A stretch of 64,000 bases of DNA from Fragum whitleyi (GCA_948146395.1 OX411552.1:55478399-55542398); one strand, 5' to 3'; positions 22,641-34,995 are shown, counted from the first letter of the stretch. The notes: generated by a model from the sequence alone, not told the origin. Numbers and translations are program-made.

Positions 22641-24249
22641 CAAACTCAAAACTCAAACTCTTTAATATTGGCAAATCGGCACAAAAGTACCCATGGCCAT
22701 AAACACAAATATTACACAAAAGTACAAAAGTACAAATGCACAATACAAAACGAAAACATATAAACACATCACATGAGTATTTTAAGTATTTTTTCTAGAT
22801 TCATCACATCACATATATTCAGCTCAGCCTTCAGTTTAAAAACACAAATTAAATCAAACGACAGGGATTGATATCAACTCCTGTCTCAAAACTGAGGCTT
22901 CTTTTATGAATTTTGAAAGGTTAATTTGGACTTTAACATTTTTTGATTTCATCAGTCTGGAAAAGGTATCTAGAGTAGGGAACGTGAAAAAATTATTGAG
23001 ATATTAAGTCTTATTTCTCTTAACCTTGGACAACAGCAAATAAAAATGAAATTCAGATTCCAAGGAGTTCGATTGACAGAGTTTACAACACCTGTCTTGT
23101 CTTTCAATATTTGAACATCGACCATCGCCTATGATCAGAAATTCGTAATTTAGTTAAACATATTCGTAGTCTGTCATTAGTAAAACTTTGTAGGTATGGT
23201 TCAAAATCGAATGAAAGTTTAAAACTCTTAAATTAATCGAGTTTTGGTGAATTAGAAATATCTGCGAACCAATTCTGAATAAATTGATCCCTTAACTGCT
23301 TCTGAATTATCCGGAAGTAATTAACACTTTCCTGTTTTACAAAATTTTGGACCTGTCCAAATTCAAAGGTTTTGCGGACGAAAATTTAAAGTTGATTTAA
23401 TTTGAAAAATAACCATGCAGTAGGGTAGAAAATAGTGTGGAAAAAGAAGAAATTGCTTGTCAGAAGCAATGTCTCCTTTTTTCACAATGTTTTCGCAACC
23501 ATAGAATCACAGGCACGTAAAAAGCAGGGATTAAACAGAAAAGGGTTAAGATCTACGTTAAAGTTACGCCAGATAAAATTCACGATTAGATGGTTTTAAC
23601 TGTGTTGACGCGAAATTATAACTTTTAGTTCCTTCATCTTTCAACGATTTTTTTCGCTGACACGGCTTGAAATGCTGAAATATCTGCAACACAGCATTTG
23701 GGGAACTTTTTGTTGGACAGATAAATTCCCAAAAGCACATGTTGAGGCCATAAATCATCCTGTCAAATATTTTTCAATACGATCTCTTTCAAATGGTAAT
23801 GCTTCGATACTTAGACATCCATTTATATTCTTGGAAGAGTGTATAGTTGTAATGTTTAGAAGTTGAAATGATGGGGAAAAACAAAAAACAAACAAACAAA
23901 AAAAATTAAACCCAAAACAAAGAATTGAAAAAAAAAAATGTCAACGTGTCATTCTTGCTAGATAATAAGAAATGGTGAATAATGCCACGTCGAGTTTTTT
24001 CTCGAAAAAAAAACTGAATGTTTTTTTAATGTTCAAAATATCCATAATTTATCAAGCAAATGGTTATAATACTCGTATAATCAACATGTTTCATGTTGTG
24101 GGGCAATTGTATCAAATTCACAAAATGTTGTGACTGTCTCCTGACCGTAGTGGTAATAAAATCTTCAAATTCATTGTCTAAAAATGTGTTAGCAATATAT
24201 TTGGCGGTTTTAAAGGAGGCAGTTTTATTTTTTATTCACTTTTAAAGCA

Positions 24250-24290
24250 GAGGGGTGTGTTGGGGGGGAGGGGGGGGGGGGGAGAAGCTG
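24250..24290 (+). repeat. G-rich run
   Basis: Uninterrupted runs of 7 to 13 G separated by single other bases. The partner locus near 35791 has a shorter G run. Confidence 0.7.
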
Positions 24291-24463
24291 TTTAGAAGAA
24301 CACCATGTTATTTATACTTCAGCAAACGAATTTAAATGCGAGAGAGTGAATTTTGAAAAGCCAATAATTTCAGCTTGGTTTTTAATTCACATAATAAATT
24401 TTATAGACCTGTTTTATCTAGGGCGTGAAATCAAGCCCGAAAAATAAAAGTCCATTCCACTCC

Positions 24464-24880
24464 ATTAATGCTTTTTGGTAATTTATCGAGAAAAAAAGAT
24501 AGATTATCACTTGATTTTCTCACCGCAAAAGCAGTGAAATTATCAAAAACTTATGCCCTAGTTTTGTGCTTTTCACCCTATCTGACGTTATCTATGCGGT
24601 GCGAAATAAGGGACGTCACTATGCACGTTGCATAGCAATCAAGTGCAAAATGACGCGCTTTACGAAAATATGTCCTAGAAATTTCACATTTTGTCTCAAT
24701 ACAGAAAAAATTCAGAATAATCGTTTGTTTTCGAGTAAGATCGAATAATATTCTATTTCGTTAAAAACGAAAGCTATTTTTTCACTCATGGCTCTGCCAC
24801 TCGTGAAAATATAGCTTTTGTTGTTCACTCAATAAAATATAATTCGATCTTATACTGAAACAAACAATTATCCCCTATTT
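24464..24880 (+). mobile_element. CRE-hairpin repeat, copy 2
   Basis: Motifs in order: 'ttggtaatttatcgagaaa', 'gattatcacttga' / 'aaattatcaaaaac', 'ctatctgacgttatctatgc', 'aaatgacgcgctttacg', and the terminal palindrome 'aatcgtttgttttcgag' / 'actgaaacaaacaattat'. Confidence 0.82.
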
Positions 24881-25080
24881 TTTAGGGTTTTTTTTAATTA
24901 TAATTTCTAAATAACAACAGACAAAACCTATAAGTGATTTTATATCAGACTAACCTGTTGCTACTTTTCGCAAAAGAGTATAAATATATTTTCTTTTAAA
25001 AGTGATAATTTCTTCCTTTTTGCTTATGCCTTATTTATTTTATTCACGCGTGTCCAAAAACTTTCTCATCCGATAATTGG

Positions 25081-25523
25081 CTACAGTTAATTACATCGTG
25101 AAATTGACATTTAACTCAATCAAAATCATTCTAAATCGATCACTCAGCGCTCCATTCATTCATTCCAGACACTCACTAAAACCATTCACAAACGCTCCAA
25201 ACTCACTGAAAAACATAAACAACAACTTCGTTCAAAATTATAACATCTAGAAAAAATATCGGGATTACACTTATTTAATTGAAATTGTAAGCGTCTGATA
25301 TGTTCTTGAAGAAATAGGGAGCTATCTAATGAACTTGTATACATATTTTATTAAGGGGGGGAAATCAATATTGCTAATTTTGTTCATCCTGAACAAAATT
25401 TGCAATACTTGATTACCTCCCATTAAATTCACTCAAAAGTCGCTCCTCACACTCATTCAATTTCATTCCAAAATCATTCCATTATCATTCACCTTGTCCA
25501 TTTCACGATGTTTTTAACTGTAG
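25081..25523 (+). mobile_element. CATCGTGAAATTGACA MITE, full length
   Basis: The ends CTACAGTTAATTACATCGTG and cacgatgtttttaactgtag form a ~28-bp inverted repeat. The interior has 'gcgctccattcattcattcc' and the inner inverted repeat around 'gttcatcctgaac'. Confidence 0.9.
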
Positions 25524-25914
25524 TTGATGCACCCTGCCATTGTGTTCCAAATGCTCGCCATTTGAAGACAATGATATGAGACGTTGCACTCGGTCATTCT
25601 TTAATTATTTAAAAGATGGCGCCTTGGACATTTTTTCTTTAATTCTTATGGTATTGAGACTTTTCTTAAGTTTGGATGATCATTATATTATTTATGACTA
25701 ACTTTTCGGTATAGTTGAAAAGTAAATTTTCTTCTCTGAATTTGTTGTTGAATAAATATCAAAGGGCATTTTAGTTTCTATACAGTTTATGGTTACATGA
25801 AAGGGCGGGGAGTCGGCAAGTGATCCTTCTTTCGTTGTTTTTTTCCTTATTTTTTCCGTCAGTAAAATGGACTAAGAAAGATAAAACATTAATATTTTTT
25901 TGAATTTGGCAAAA

Positions 25915-26040
25915 TCTGAAAAGATAACTAAAAATCAGCGTTTCCCGGGTTCGAACTCCCTACTGACTGCTAAAAGATGGATTATTGATTAGTGAACGAC
26001 CCTTCTGTTTGACCCTCACAGCTAATCCGCGGATTAATAA
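25915..26040 (-). repeat. tRNA-like unit
   Basis: The minus strand contains a B-box-like ggagttcgaacccgggaaac after 'gcggattagctgtgagg'. The same unit is at 37430-37550 and, inverted, at 19640-19760. The cloverleaf is not convincing, so I take it as a SINE head. Confidence 0.5.
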
Positions 26041-26639
26041 AAGAGTTAATAATCTTGTATTTTATTGTGAAAGGCTATTACCAGAGGCTATATTTATTTA
26101 TAGTCTTAATTTTATGACAAAAATATCATTTTTCAAGAATAACAATTTAAATTTTCTGTATTTTTGTCTTCTGTAAGATGATATCAATCGAGTTTTATTA
26201 ATTTAATTCAATTTTTCCTTCTAGTTATATTAGTAACAATGGAATACTTTTTAAGTTAGCTTAAAAGAAAATATTTTTACTTCTATTTAGATAGAGCTTA
26301 TTAAATATTCATAACCAGATAGCCGTGAAAAAAACATATACATTTCAAATAAAAACCAACATTTTTCAGAAATGTTAGTGCCGATAAGCCACTCAAGTGC
26401 GTTCATATATACGTGAATGTACTAATTTTTGAGTGAGTGTCCGGTGGGCATTCCTCTCTCTTTCTCTCTCTCTATCCCTCTACAATAACATATCGATTTC
26501 CCTGTTACACTAGAAGGGAACAATTATTTATAAAAACAATGCATAATGTTTGGACTTCATAAACTATGAAGTTTAACCAGTATCAAAATACCTTTTTTAA
26601 AATAATACATGTATATTCCACTGAATTGCACATGTCCCC

Positions 26640-27031
26640 TTGTAATGTGACATGGTTAAGAAAGAAATGTAAACGTGTAGGCAAAATAGGAGAGAGTGGA
26701 AAATGTGATGAATGAAGATGATTGTAAGTGAAAGATAAGTGGAGAGTTAAAAGGAAAGCAGCTTGGGTGGAAAGTGTGTGGGTGTGAGAGGAAATAGAGA
26801 GGAGAAAAAGGGAAAGGAGGGGAGTAGGTGGAAAGAGTGGGTGTGGAGAGACAGGCGGGAGGCAGAGCGACAAGAGAGAGAATGATAGGGAGGGAGAGAG
26901 AAAAGGTGAGACAGAGGGAGAGATAGATAGACAGAGTTACAGAGAAAGAGGGAGAGAAAAGAGGGGTAAGGGAAGTAGAGAAGAAAGACAGAGAGAAAGA
27001 GAGACGGATGAGAAAGAAGAGAGAGAGAGGG

Positions 27032-27083
<52 letters not shown>
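26640..27083 (+). repeat. Purine-rich (AG)n tract, copy 1
   Basis: About 440 bases of mostly A and G end in a pure (AG)n run at 27035-27082. The partners are at 38160-38937 and, inverted, 18495-18925. Confidence 0.9.
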
Positions 27084-27088
<5 letters not shown>

Positions 27089-28331
27089 GTTAGTCGACGT
27101 AGATGGTAATTGTTTCTTTCAGCTTTGTAAGTCGACGTAGTTGGTAATTGTTTCTTTCAGCGTAATATCGGTACATTTTCGTAATCTATACTTAGTTCCA
27201 AAGGGAAGTGTGCACTTTTGAATTTTGTATATCTCTGAAATTACACAATGAAATTTCGTATGACTATCCCCAAATCGCACGGTGAGCAAACATTTTCTGC
27301 TTAATTGAGACTTTTGATTTTGCATGTTTTGCATGTGCATCACATGTTAGTCGAACAAGTGGTCTGAAATTGCATCTTCAATTGAATCTTTGCGGCTTTC
27401 CTTAAGCGTAAAATCCCATTTTCATTACAATTGTGCATGATGCTGCAGCGTGGTTTCATTACCAATAAACGTTGGTGAACAAAATCGAACCTTATCAGAT
27501 TTAGAACGTCATTAAAATTGATTGAGCATTCAAAATCCAATAGAAATCGAGGTCCCCATTTTGCAAGGCATTTAATAAGCAAATCGAGATGCAATAGAAC
27601 GCGACGGCATCATTCGACGGCAAGTAACTGACCTTACAACGTAGCAATGCCTAACGTTGACGTATACGTGACGTCTGCATGAAAATTAAAACTTTTGTTT
27701 GGTAATGGCTTTGAATGGCTTCTTAAACTCTATAATGCAACGTCAACACATAGCTCTTACCAAAGAAAAAGTTTTAAGTAGGGCAAATCACAACAATTGT
27801 AGTTCTGCCTGCGCGTATGTAGCATGCGATACTTTTTCCAAATATGATTTGACTTTTTTTATGAAAAGGCCTTAACTAAAATATGGTATAGACCTGCAAT
27901 TTCAAGTGAGTGATCAAAGATCAATTTTACATTGAAATTGATAGGAGATAACGGTTTCTCGGACCTCACTCTTTCTTGCGGAACTATATCAAATTTACTC
28001 CATAGTTTTCCCCCTCCAACTTTGTAAAAATCTAGAGAAATTCAAAAAGTGAAAGTGCACACTTATTTATGGAACTCAGTATATGAAACTTTATTTTCAC
28101 GCATAGATTCCAGAAAAAAATGTTATGAAAATAATATATGTCCTTGAATCAAACATTTTCCAAATAAATTTATGTTGAAAATATTATGGTTACAAAATAA
28201 TGAATTTGAACAATTGATAAAGCTTGATTCAGAGAAAACATTACGTTAACAATGTAATGTAAAACGTTCGAAGGGAGTTACTGAGAAAGGTGTACAAATT
28301 CTGATCAGATTGAGCAGAGTGAAAAAAAATT

Positions 28332-28730
28332 ACCAAGATTGAACATGACCAAGGTTGATAATCCGAGTCTAGTATTGCTATGCAACCGATGAACGGCGAG
28401 CGACACGGTTAGCTAAGAAAACAAAGGTGGCAGATATACAAAATGACCAAGACTGAACATAACCGAGGTTGATATTCCGAGTCTAGTAATGCTATGCAAC
28501 CGATGAACGGTGGGCGACACGGTTAGCTAAGAATACAAAGGTGGCAGATGAACAAAATGACCAGGATTAAACATGACGAAGGATGATATTCCGAGTCTGG
28601 TATTGCTATGGAACCGATGAACGGCGAGCGACACGATTAGCTAAGAAAACAAAGTTGGCAGATTTCTTATGTCGATGAACGGCGAGCGACACGGTTAGCT
28701 AAGAAAACAAAGGTGGCAGATTGCTTATGT
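28332..28730 (+). repeat. 114-bp tandem repeat, three units plus a partial
   Basis: Units start at 28332, 28446 and 28560, each with 'gaccaa', 'attccgagtct', 'gcaaccgatgaacgg', 'gcgacacggttagctaag' and 'caaaggtggcaga'. A 55-bp partial fourth unit follows. Confidence 0.9.
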
Positions 28731-28771
28731 CTTCCATTGATTATGATGAAAATCTTGAGCTATTTATTTAC

Positions 28772-28936
28772 TTAAGGTAGCTGACCCGTTATAGTTCCAC
28801 AAAAATTCGGAACTCATGATCTTTAACAATTTTAACCTAGGTTTCCTAATGAAAATCATTAGGAAACCTCGGTTAACACTGTTAAAGTTTATTACTACCA
28901 TAACATTGCCAAACTATTACGGGTCCACTACCTTAA
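28772..28936. mobile_element. TTAA-flanked hairpin MITE, copy 3
   Basis: It starts TTAAGGTAGCTGACCCGTTA and ends tacgggtccactaccttaa, with the same aggtttcctaatg / cattaggaaacctc centre as the other two copies. Confidence 0.88.
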
Positions 28937-28949
28937 AATATCATTTTTG

Positions 28950-29690
28950 AAAGCCCCACCAGTATGTTTAAGATATGCCAATTGCTAGCCTGAACTCTGT
29001 TAATGTTTAATGTTTTTTTCCCGAATGTTCAGCTGGCTTTTAGCTTATCTGAGCACACTTTTGAGCTCATTGAATGTCAGTCGTCCGTAGTAAAAAATGT
29101 ATTGTAAACACTCAATTTTGGTCCAATCTTCATGAAACCTTTTGAGAATTTTTGCCTTCTTTAATGCATGAACTTTTTTGAACTTTTAATCAGTTATCAT
29201 GGTGATTGAGTCCCTTATGGAAAAATCTTTGTAAGCACCTCAGATGCCTCTAATTTTGGCCCAGTCTTCATGAAGGTTTGTCAGACTGCTTGCCTTGCCT
29301 AAAGGTTAAATCCATTTTGATAATATCCCATCAGAAATCCCGTTTAAAGAGTCCACAAAACAACACCCCTTAAGGCGCCCTAGAGACCTCAATTATGTCC
29401 CAGACTGAGAGTCATCATGAAAAATGGTCAGTTTATTTTCTAGTCACGTGCATGAACCCTTTTAAAAGCATATGATTAAATAGGAACATTTCATACGGAA
29501 AGGTGGATGACAAAATCCTTGTAAGCAATTTGGAGGCCGAAATTTTGTCTTATTCTCCATAAAGCCTGGTAATAATATATGTATGGTCACAAAGATGAAC
29601 CCTTTCGAAAAGTAAAACTTCTAATCAAAAGCTATGGGGAAAAGCGAATTTGATAGCAATATATTGATAGCATTTTAGAGGTCGCCTTTC
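28950..29690 (-). repeat. Inverted partner of 17000-17720
   Basis: 'attttagaggtcgcctttct', 'catgaaggtttgtcag' and 'gatatgccaattg' are reverse complements of text at 17000-17660. Confidence 0.85.
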
Positions 29691-29696
29691 TACCTG

Positions 29697-29967
29697 CTTA
29701 CACCGTACTGCCTAGCTGTAGCAGTAGCCGTCTTGAACCGGTGTCTAGAGCGCATCAATTCAAAATGACGGTCTATCTGGCGTCAGTAACCCGAGGCTTG
29801 CCACTTCGTAGCCGATCTGCAACTGTGCCTGTTTGTCGGAACCGTGCATGCAGATTATTGATAGTTCTTCTGTTGCAATAAAAGGCACGGTCAACATCAG
29901 CAATAGTGGTACCTCCACTGAGAATCAACAACGCTCCAATTCGCTGACACTCAGATAGCCGTGGCAA
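29697..29967 (-). pseudogene. Tc1/mariner-type transposase fragment, frameshifted
   Basis: On the minus strand, 29967 down to 29773 reads PRLSECQRIGALLILSGG and then a helix-turn-helix-like stretch ending GTVADRLRSGKPRVTDAR before a stop. This matches the N-terminal DNA-binding domain of Tc1-family transposases (RLSxxxR...GSTADRPRSGRPRVT pattern). After a one-base frame change the minus strand continues with DRHFELMRSRHRFKTATATA, which fits the next part of the family. The catalytic DDE region is absent. It is a dead fragment, perhaps 90 of about 340 residues. Confidence 0.8.
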
Positions 29968-29969
29968 AG

Positions 29970-30405
29970 CAAGTCTTGATTTTTTATTTGATTTTGTGGC
30001 TTTCCTACTCCTGAGAGTTGCAAGAATAGAATGAGAGTTAATTTAGTTGATTTAGTGGAATTTGCACGGAAAAATCCTACGTTTAGCTTATTTCGGGCGT
30101 TATGTAACATTGTACCCGATACTGACCGGATGTGTCCATCGCTAGAAAAAGTGATACGCCTGCTTCTCTTGGTACAAAAATGAAAAGCCTATGACAGATA
30201 AAACTGTATTTATCTTAACTGTAAATATGCCTAGTTTCTTTTGCGTTTGAGTATATATACATTTAAACCGTGTACTGCTAAAGCCGAAGTATTCCTACAG
30301 TCTTTGTAGATCAGACTGCACATACGTGTCTATTCCCTCATGTCTTTCCTTGTTTAACAAGGTAATTTGAAAAGATATATATATGTATACTAAATTACTC
30401 TAAAT
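29970..30405. other. No recognisable gene
   Basis: AT-rich sequence upstream of the transposase fragment. No terminal repeat of its former element could be identified. Confidence 0.4.
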
Positions 30406-30409
30406 AAAT

Positions 30410-30815
30410 ACAGTTGACACGGTGAATGGTTTTGGAATGATTTAGAAATAAAATTTAATGAGTGTGGGGAGCGAGTTTTTAGTGAATTTAATGGGAGGTA
30501 TTCCTATATCGCAAATTTTGTTCAGGATGGACAAAATTAGTAATATTGATTACCTCCCTCTAATGAAAAATGCATACAAGTTCTATACATTATTTCCCAT
30601 TCTTTCAAGAACCTATGACGCGCTAACAATTTGAATTAAGTCCGTGAAATCGCGATTTTTCTCTATCAAAGTTTATTTTAAATGACGTTGTTGGATCTAT
30701 ATTTTACAATGGGTTTGAGCGTTTTTGAATTGTTTGAGTGAGTTTTTGGAATGAATGATTGGAGCGCTGAGTGAGCAATTTAGAATGGTTTTAATTAAGA
30801 TTGAGATGAATGTCA
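30410..30815 (+). mobile_element. CATCGTGAAATTGACA MITE, ends worn
   Basis: 'gttgacacggtgaatggttt', 'gcgagtttttagtgaattta', 'gattggagcgctgagtgagc' and 'gagatgaatgtcaaactc' are present. 30840-31040 is a second partial copy of its right half. Confidence 0.75.
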
Positions 30816-31039
30816 AACTCAAACATTTTTTGATTTCATAATTCTATGAACCTATGAGGCGCTAACAATTTGAATTATGTCAGTGAAATCGTGAATTTTC
30901 TCTATCAAAATTTATCGTTGTTGATTCTATATTTTTCAATGGGTTTTTAGCGTTTTTGAATTGTTTGAGCGAGTGTTTGGAATGAATGATTGAAGCGCCT
31001 GAGAAAGCAATTTAGAATGATTATAATTGAGATGAATGT

Positions 31040-32275
31040 CAAAACTTTTTATGTTGGCAAATCGGCACAAAACACAAATATTACACAAATGTACACATGC
31101 ACAATACAAAACGAAAACATATAAACACATCACATGAGTATTGTAAGTATCTTTTTCTAAATTCATCCTTCAGCTCAGCCTTCAGTTTAAAATCACAAAT
31201 TAAATCAAACGACAGGGATTGATATCAACTCCTGTCTCAAAACTGAGGATTCTTTTATGAATTTTGAAAGGTTATTTTGGACTTTAACATTTTTTTATTT
31301 CATCAGTCTAAAAAAGTATCTAGAGTATGGAACGTGCAGAAATTATTGAGATATTTAAGTCTTATTTCTCTAAACCTTGAACAACAGCAAAAGAAATTCA
31401 GATTCCAAGGAGTTCGATTGACAGAGTTTACAACACCTGTCTTGTCTTTCAATATTTGAATATCGATCAGTCTCAATTTCAAGCCTATGATCAGAAATTC
31501 GTAATTTAGTGAAACATATTCGTAGTCTGTCATTAGTTACATTTTGTAGGTATGGTTCAAAATCGAATGATAGTTTAAAACGCTTATAATAATCGAGTTT
31601 TGGTGAATTAAAAATATCCGCGAACCAATTCTGAATAAATTGATCCCTAAACTGCTTCTGAATTATCGGGAAGTAATTAACACTTTCCTGTTTTACAAAA
31701 TTTTGGACCTGTCCAAATTCAAAGGTTTTGCAGACGAAAATCTAAAGTTGATTTAATTTGAAAAATAACCATGCAGTAGAGTAGAAAATAGTGTGGAAAA
31801 AGAAGAAATTGCTTGTCAGAAGCAATTTCTCCTTTTTTCACAATGTTTTCTCAATCATAAAATCACAGGCACGTAAAAAGCAGGGATTAAACAGCAAAGG
31901 GTTAAGTTACGCCAGATAAAATTCACGATGGTTTTAACTGTGTTGACTCGAAATTAGTACTTTTAGTTCCTTCATCTTTCAACGATTTATTTCGCTGACA
32001 CGTCTTGAAATGCTGGAATATCTGCAACACAGCATTTGGGAACTTTTTGTTGGACAGATAAATTCCCAAAAGCACATGTTGAGATATGAGGCCATAAATC
32101 ATCCTGTCAAATATTTTTCAATACGATCTCTTTCAAATGGTAATGGTTCGATACTTAGACATCCATTTATATTCTTGGAAGAGTGTATAGTTGTAATGTT
32201 TAGAAGTTAAAATGATGGGGAAAAACAAAAAACAAACAAAAAACAAACAAAAATTTAAACCCAAAACAAAGAATT
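31040..32275 (+). repeat. Large direct duplication, copy 2, left part
   Basis: Colinear with 22641-23935, including 'gacagggattgatatcaact', 'gattccaaggagttcgattg' and the hairpin 'gaagaaattgcttgtcagaa'. It ends in an A-rich run where copy 1 continues. Confidence 0.92.
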
Positions 32276-32290
32276 AAAAAAAAAAACAAA

Positions 32291-32330
<40 letters not shown>
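32276..32330 (+). repeat. Poly(A) run at the duplication breakpoint
   Basis: About 55 bases, almost all A, lie where copy 2 departs from copy 1. Copy 1 has only a short A-run at 23928-23938. Confidence 0.85.
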
Positions 32331-33157
32331 ACTCCATAAAATCGTTTGATTTTTTTGCGACTTACATACGTACTTAGTGTTTTGCATAAAAAAAATATCT
32401 AACGAGGTTGGGGGAATTGATATATCGCAAGCTCGACGCTATGAGGTTACTATTAATTAGTACGTTTATAGACTATTAGTGGGTGCAGCGATATCATTTC
32501 AAATGAAATCGGAATACTCCAATGCATGTTTATACAAAAAAAAAGAACCTTTTCGAAATTTAATTTTTCTATATACAGAAATATTATAAATACTTTAAGT
32601 GAAGTCTGTCAAAAGAATTTAGCGAATTTCTCGACTTACTGCGTTTTTCCTTTTCCAAATTTCCACGTTGAGGTAATAAACTTTGATCCCCTTTTGTAGA
32701 AATTCCGTACGGTGAAACGTCATAAAAAGATGCGAGAATATAAAACGGAAACGCGAAAGAGAAATATCAAATTTCAGACGAATTTCATACGGGTCCAATT
32801 TTTGAAAAATTAGTTAAATGATATTTTTTCGGGTCGAAAATATTTGAATACACAAAAACCGAAACATTTTAAAAAAAGGAGGTAATACATAGTAAGAATT
32901 CTTTCATTGCACAGTTCAAATCCAGAATCGTCCGTGTCCAAAGTAGGAATCTGGACAAAGTAAGACGATTCGTATTTTTTTCGTCGTAAACCAAGATTCC
33001 TTGACATTGTAAGTATTGTTGAAATAGTAAATAATTATACGTGTTTGTTCTGTTGGTTTTTGTAAATGGGATTTTGTAAAGATCTTATTTAACTGTATAG
33101 TTGAAAACATAAGCATTCTTTGTGAATGGTATTTTACGGTTAACCGAAGTCAATGTT

Positions 33158-33385
33158 TGTTTGAGTGGGGTTTAACGCCGATCATCATTTTTTTCAGAGA
33201 TTTTGCGGCGACTGTGGTACCTTAACTAAAGATGTACAGGCTCGCTATCTCACTCAGGTTTATGATTATCTACCACCTTCGTTGGAATAGACACACACCG
33301 CCGCCGTGGATCGAGCACATGACAACCAATGATTTAAATTTGGGATTCTGATGAACTACCGAAAGTCAGCGACACCAATCCAAAA
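33158..33385 (-). mobile_element. tRNA-derived SINE
   Basis: On the minus strand a B-box-like 'gtgctcgatccac' is followed by 'gataatcataaacct', 'gtcgccgcaaaatctctg' and the tail 'gcgttaaaccccactcaaac'. Confidence 0.75.
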
Positions 33386-33605
33386 TCAGTGACCTTTATT
33401 ACCGATTTATTGACAGAAACGAGAAAAGGGAAATAAACCTACATTTGCAGAGGCTTGGCAAAATTTGTCTCCCCTAGTAGGGATCGTTATTTGTTTCGAA
33501 AAATGACGGAGAAAGTCTAAACAGATTAGGATATTATTCATTAGTGCAAATTCCAGGGTTGAATTAAAAATACCATAATTACATGCATTAAACTACCTAA
33601 ATACT

Positions 33606-33775
33606 AAGAGGTTATTTAACATGCTCGTGTACAATACTGAATTCTATTGGATGAGTATCCTGCAGAACCAGTCTATATTTGACGAGGCGATAGCCGAGTC
33701 AAAATATAGACTGGTTCTGCAGGGTACGAATCCAATGAATTCAGTATTGTACTCGATCATGTAAAATGACATCTT
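33606..33775. mobile_element. 170-bp palindromic element, copy 1
   Basis: The two arms (aagaggttatttaacatgct..., atgaattcagtattgtact...) are complementary over nearly the full length around the centre 'gacgaggcgatagccgagtc'. The right outer end is worn. Confidence 0.88.
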
Positions 33776-34825
33776 TATTTCACACCATACTGAAAGTTCC
33801 ACAATTAACGATTCGCGACATGTGAGAGAGACAAAGGGAATACTTCCAAAATGATCCGGATAAGGGCGTCAAATGCGAGTCACTGGGGAAATTCAAATGG
33901 CAGCCCGGGAGTCGCGTGAGATGATGTAATAATCTAAAATTGACTGTAATATGCATGCGCAAAAGGACATTCATATGAACGGAGTTACCCACTGGTGGTT
34001 GTAAACAAACTTCACATTTACCGCTACAATAATTAATTAACCATGAAATATCGTTATCCCATTAAGAAACGTGATAAACTCGTGCAAAATACTATACAAA
34101 ATAGGAAAAAGTATTTGTCGTTTAAAGTAAAAGAGGACTTTTGTTTTATGCATTCGAATTGTTGTGCACTATTTTCGACGCCATTTTGGAACCTAAGTAA
34201 CACCGGCCTGACCCAGGATCAGAAGCGTCTAGGTTGAAAGGTTAAAATGACATCACTAGTGTCGAAACCGAGGTCGTTCTGATGGAAACCCGGTTAACTC
34301 GGGTCGAAACCGAGTCCGATATGAACTTACCCACAATGAACATATTGAAATTGAAACAAACATTTGTTCTAAAAATAGAATACCACGTGAAATGTTTATA
34401 TCATGTGTCAAGTCGATGAGTGCTTTCTGATTATAATATGTAATTAACATAAAACAGGTTGACTACCCGTCGTCGCTTGAAATATACATTTGCATGTGAA
34501 CAAATGATACACGGTGTAACAAATGAAGAAATCAAGAATCTTCTCAAGATCAAAATTATTTCAATACCTCCTAACAGAGGGTTTGATACATTGAAAAGGC
34601 TGCGAAAAGGGGTGATATCTATATTCGGGACTGCAGCCTCGCTTTCATCGTACAATATAGCTTGCCTCACTTTCATCGTACGAGATAGGTTGTCTCGTTT
34701 TGGAATAAAACCCGTATTGCACAGTAGCCTCGTTCTGGTTGTACAATATGGATCTAGATATTTCACTTTCACGTGATACAAAAATAACGATGTCATTGGT
34801 CTAAATTGTTTAGGTGTGAAATAAT
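33776..34825. other. Sequence between two palindromes; no gene recognised
   Basis: It contains short direct repeats near 34635-34750 ('agcctcgctttcatcgtaca', 'tagcctcgttctggttgtac'). The 105-codon + frame at 34459 and the overlapping minus frame show no domain. Confidence 0.4.
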
Positions 34826-34995
34826 AAGAGGTTATTTAACATGATCGTGTACAATACTGAATTCTATTGGATGAGTACCCTGCAGAACCAGTCTATATTT
34901 GACAAGGCGATAGCCGAGTCAAAATATAGACTTGTTCTGCAGGGTACGAATCCAATGAATTCAGTATTGTACACGATCATGTTAAATAACCTCTT
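34826..34995. mobile_element. 170-bp palindromic element, copy 2
   Basis: aagaggttatttaacatgat at the left is exactly mirrored by atcatgttaaataacctctt at the right. The arms stay complementary to the centre gacaaggcgatagccgagtc. Confidence 0.92.

Larger units (their letters stand above)
22641..28245 (+). repeat. Large direct duplication, copy 1
   Basis: 22641-23935 recurs at 31040-32275, and 23955-28245 recurs at 35463-39985, in the same order and orientation with scattered changes. The contents are repeats (CRE-hairpin, MITE, tRNA-like unit, AG tract). No gene was recognised. Confidence 0.92.

Noticed and set aside
34459..34776. 105-codon + frame and overlapping 121-codon minus frame
   Set aside because: No recognisable domain. 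The frame contains short direct DNA repeats and lies in a repeat-rich insertion between two palindromes.
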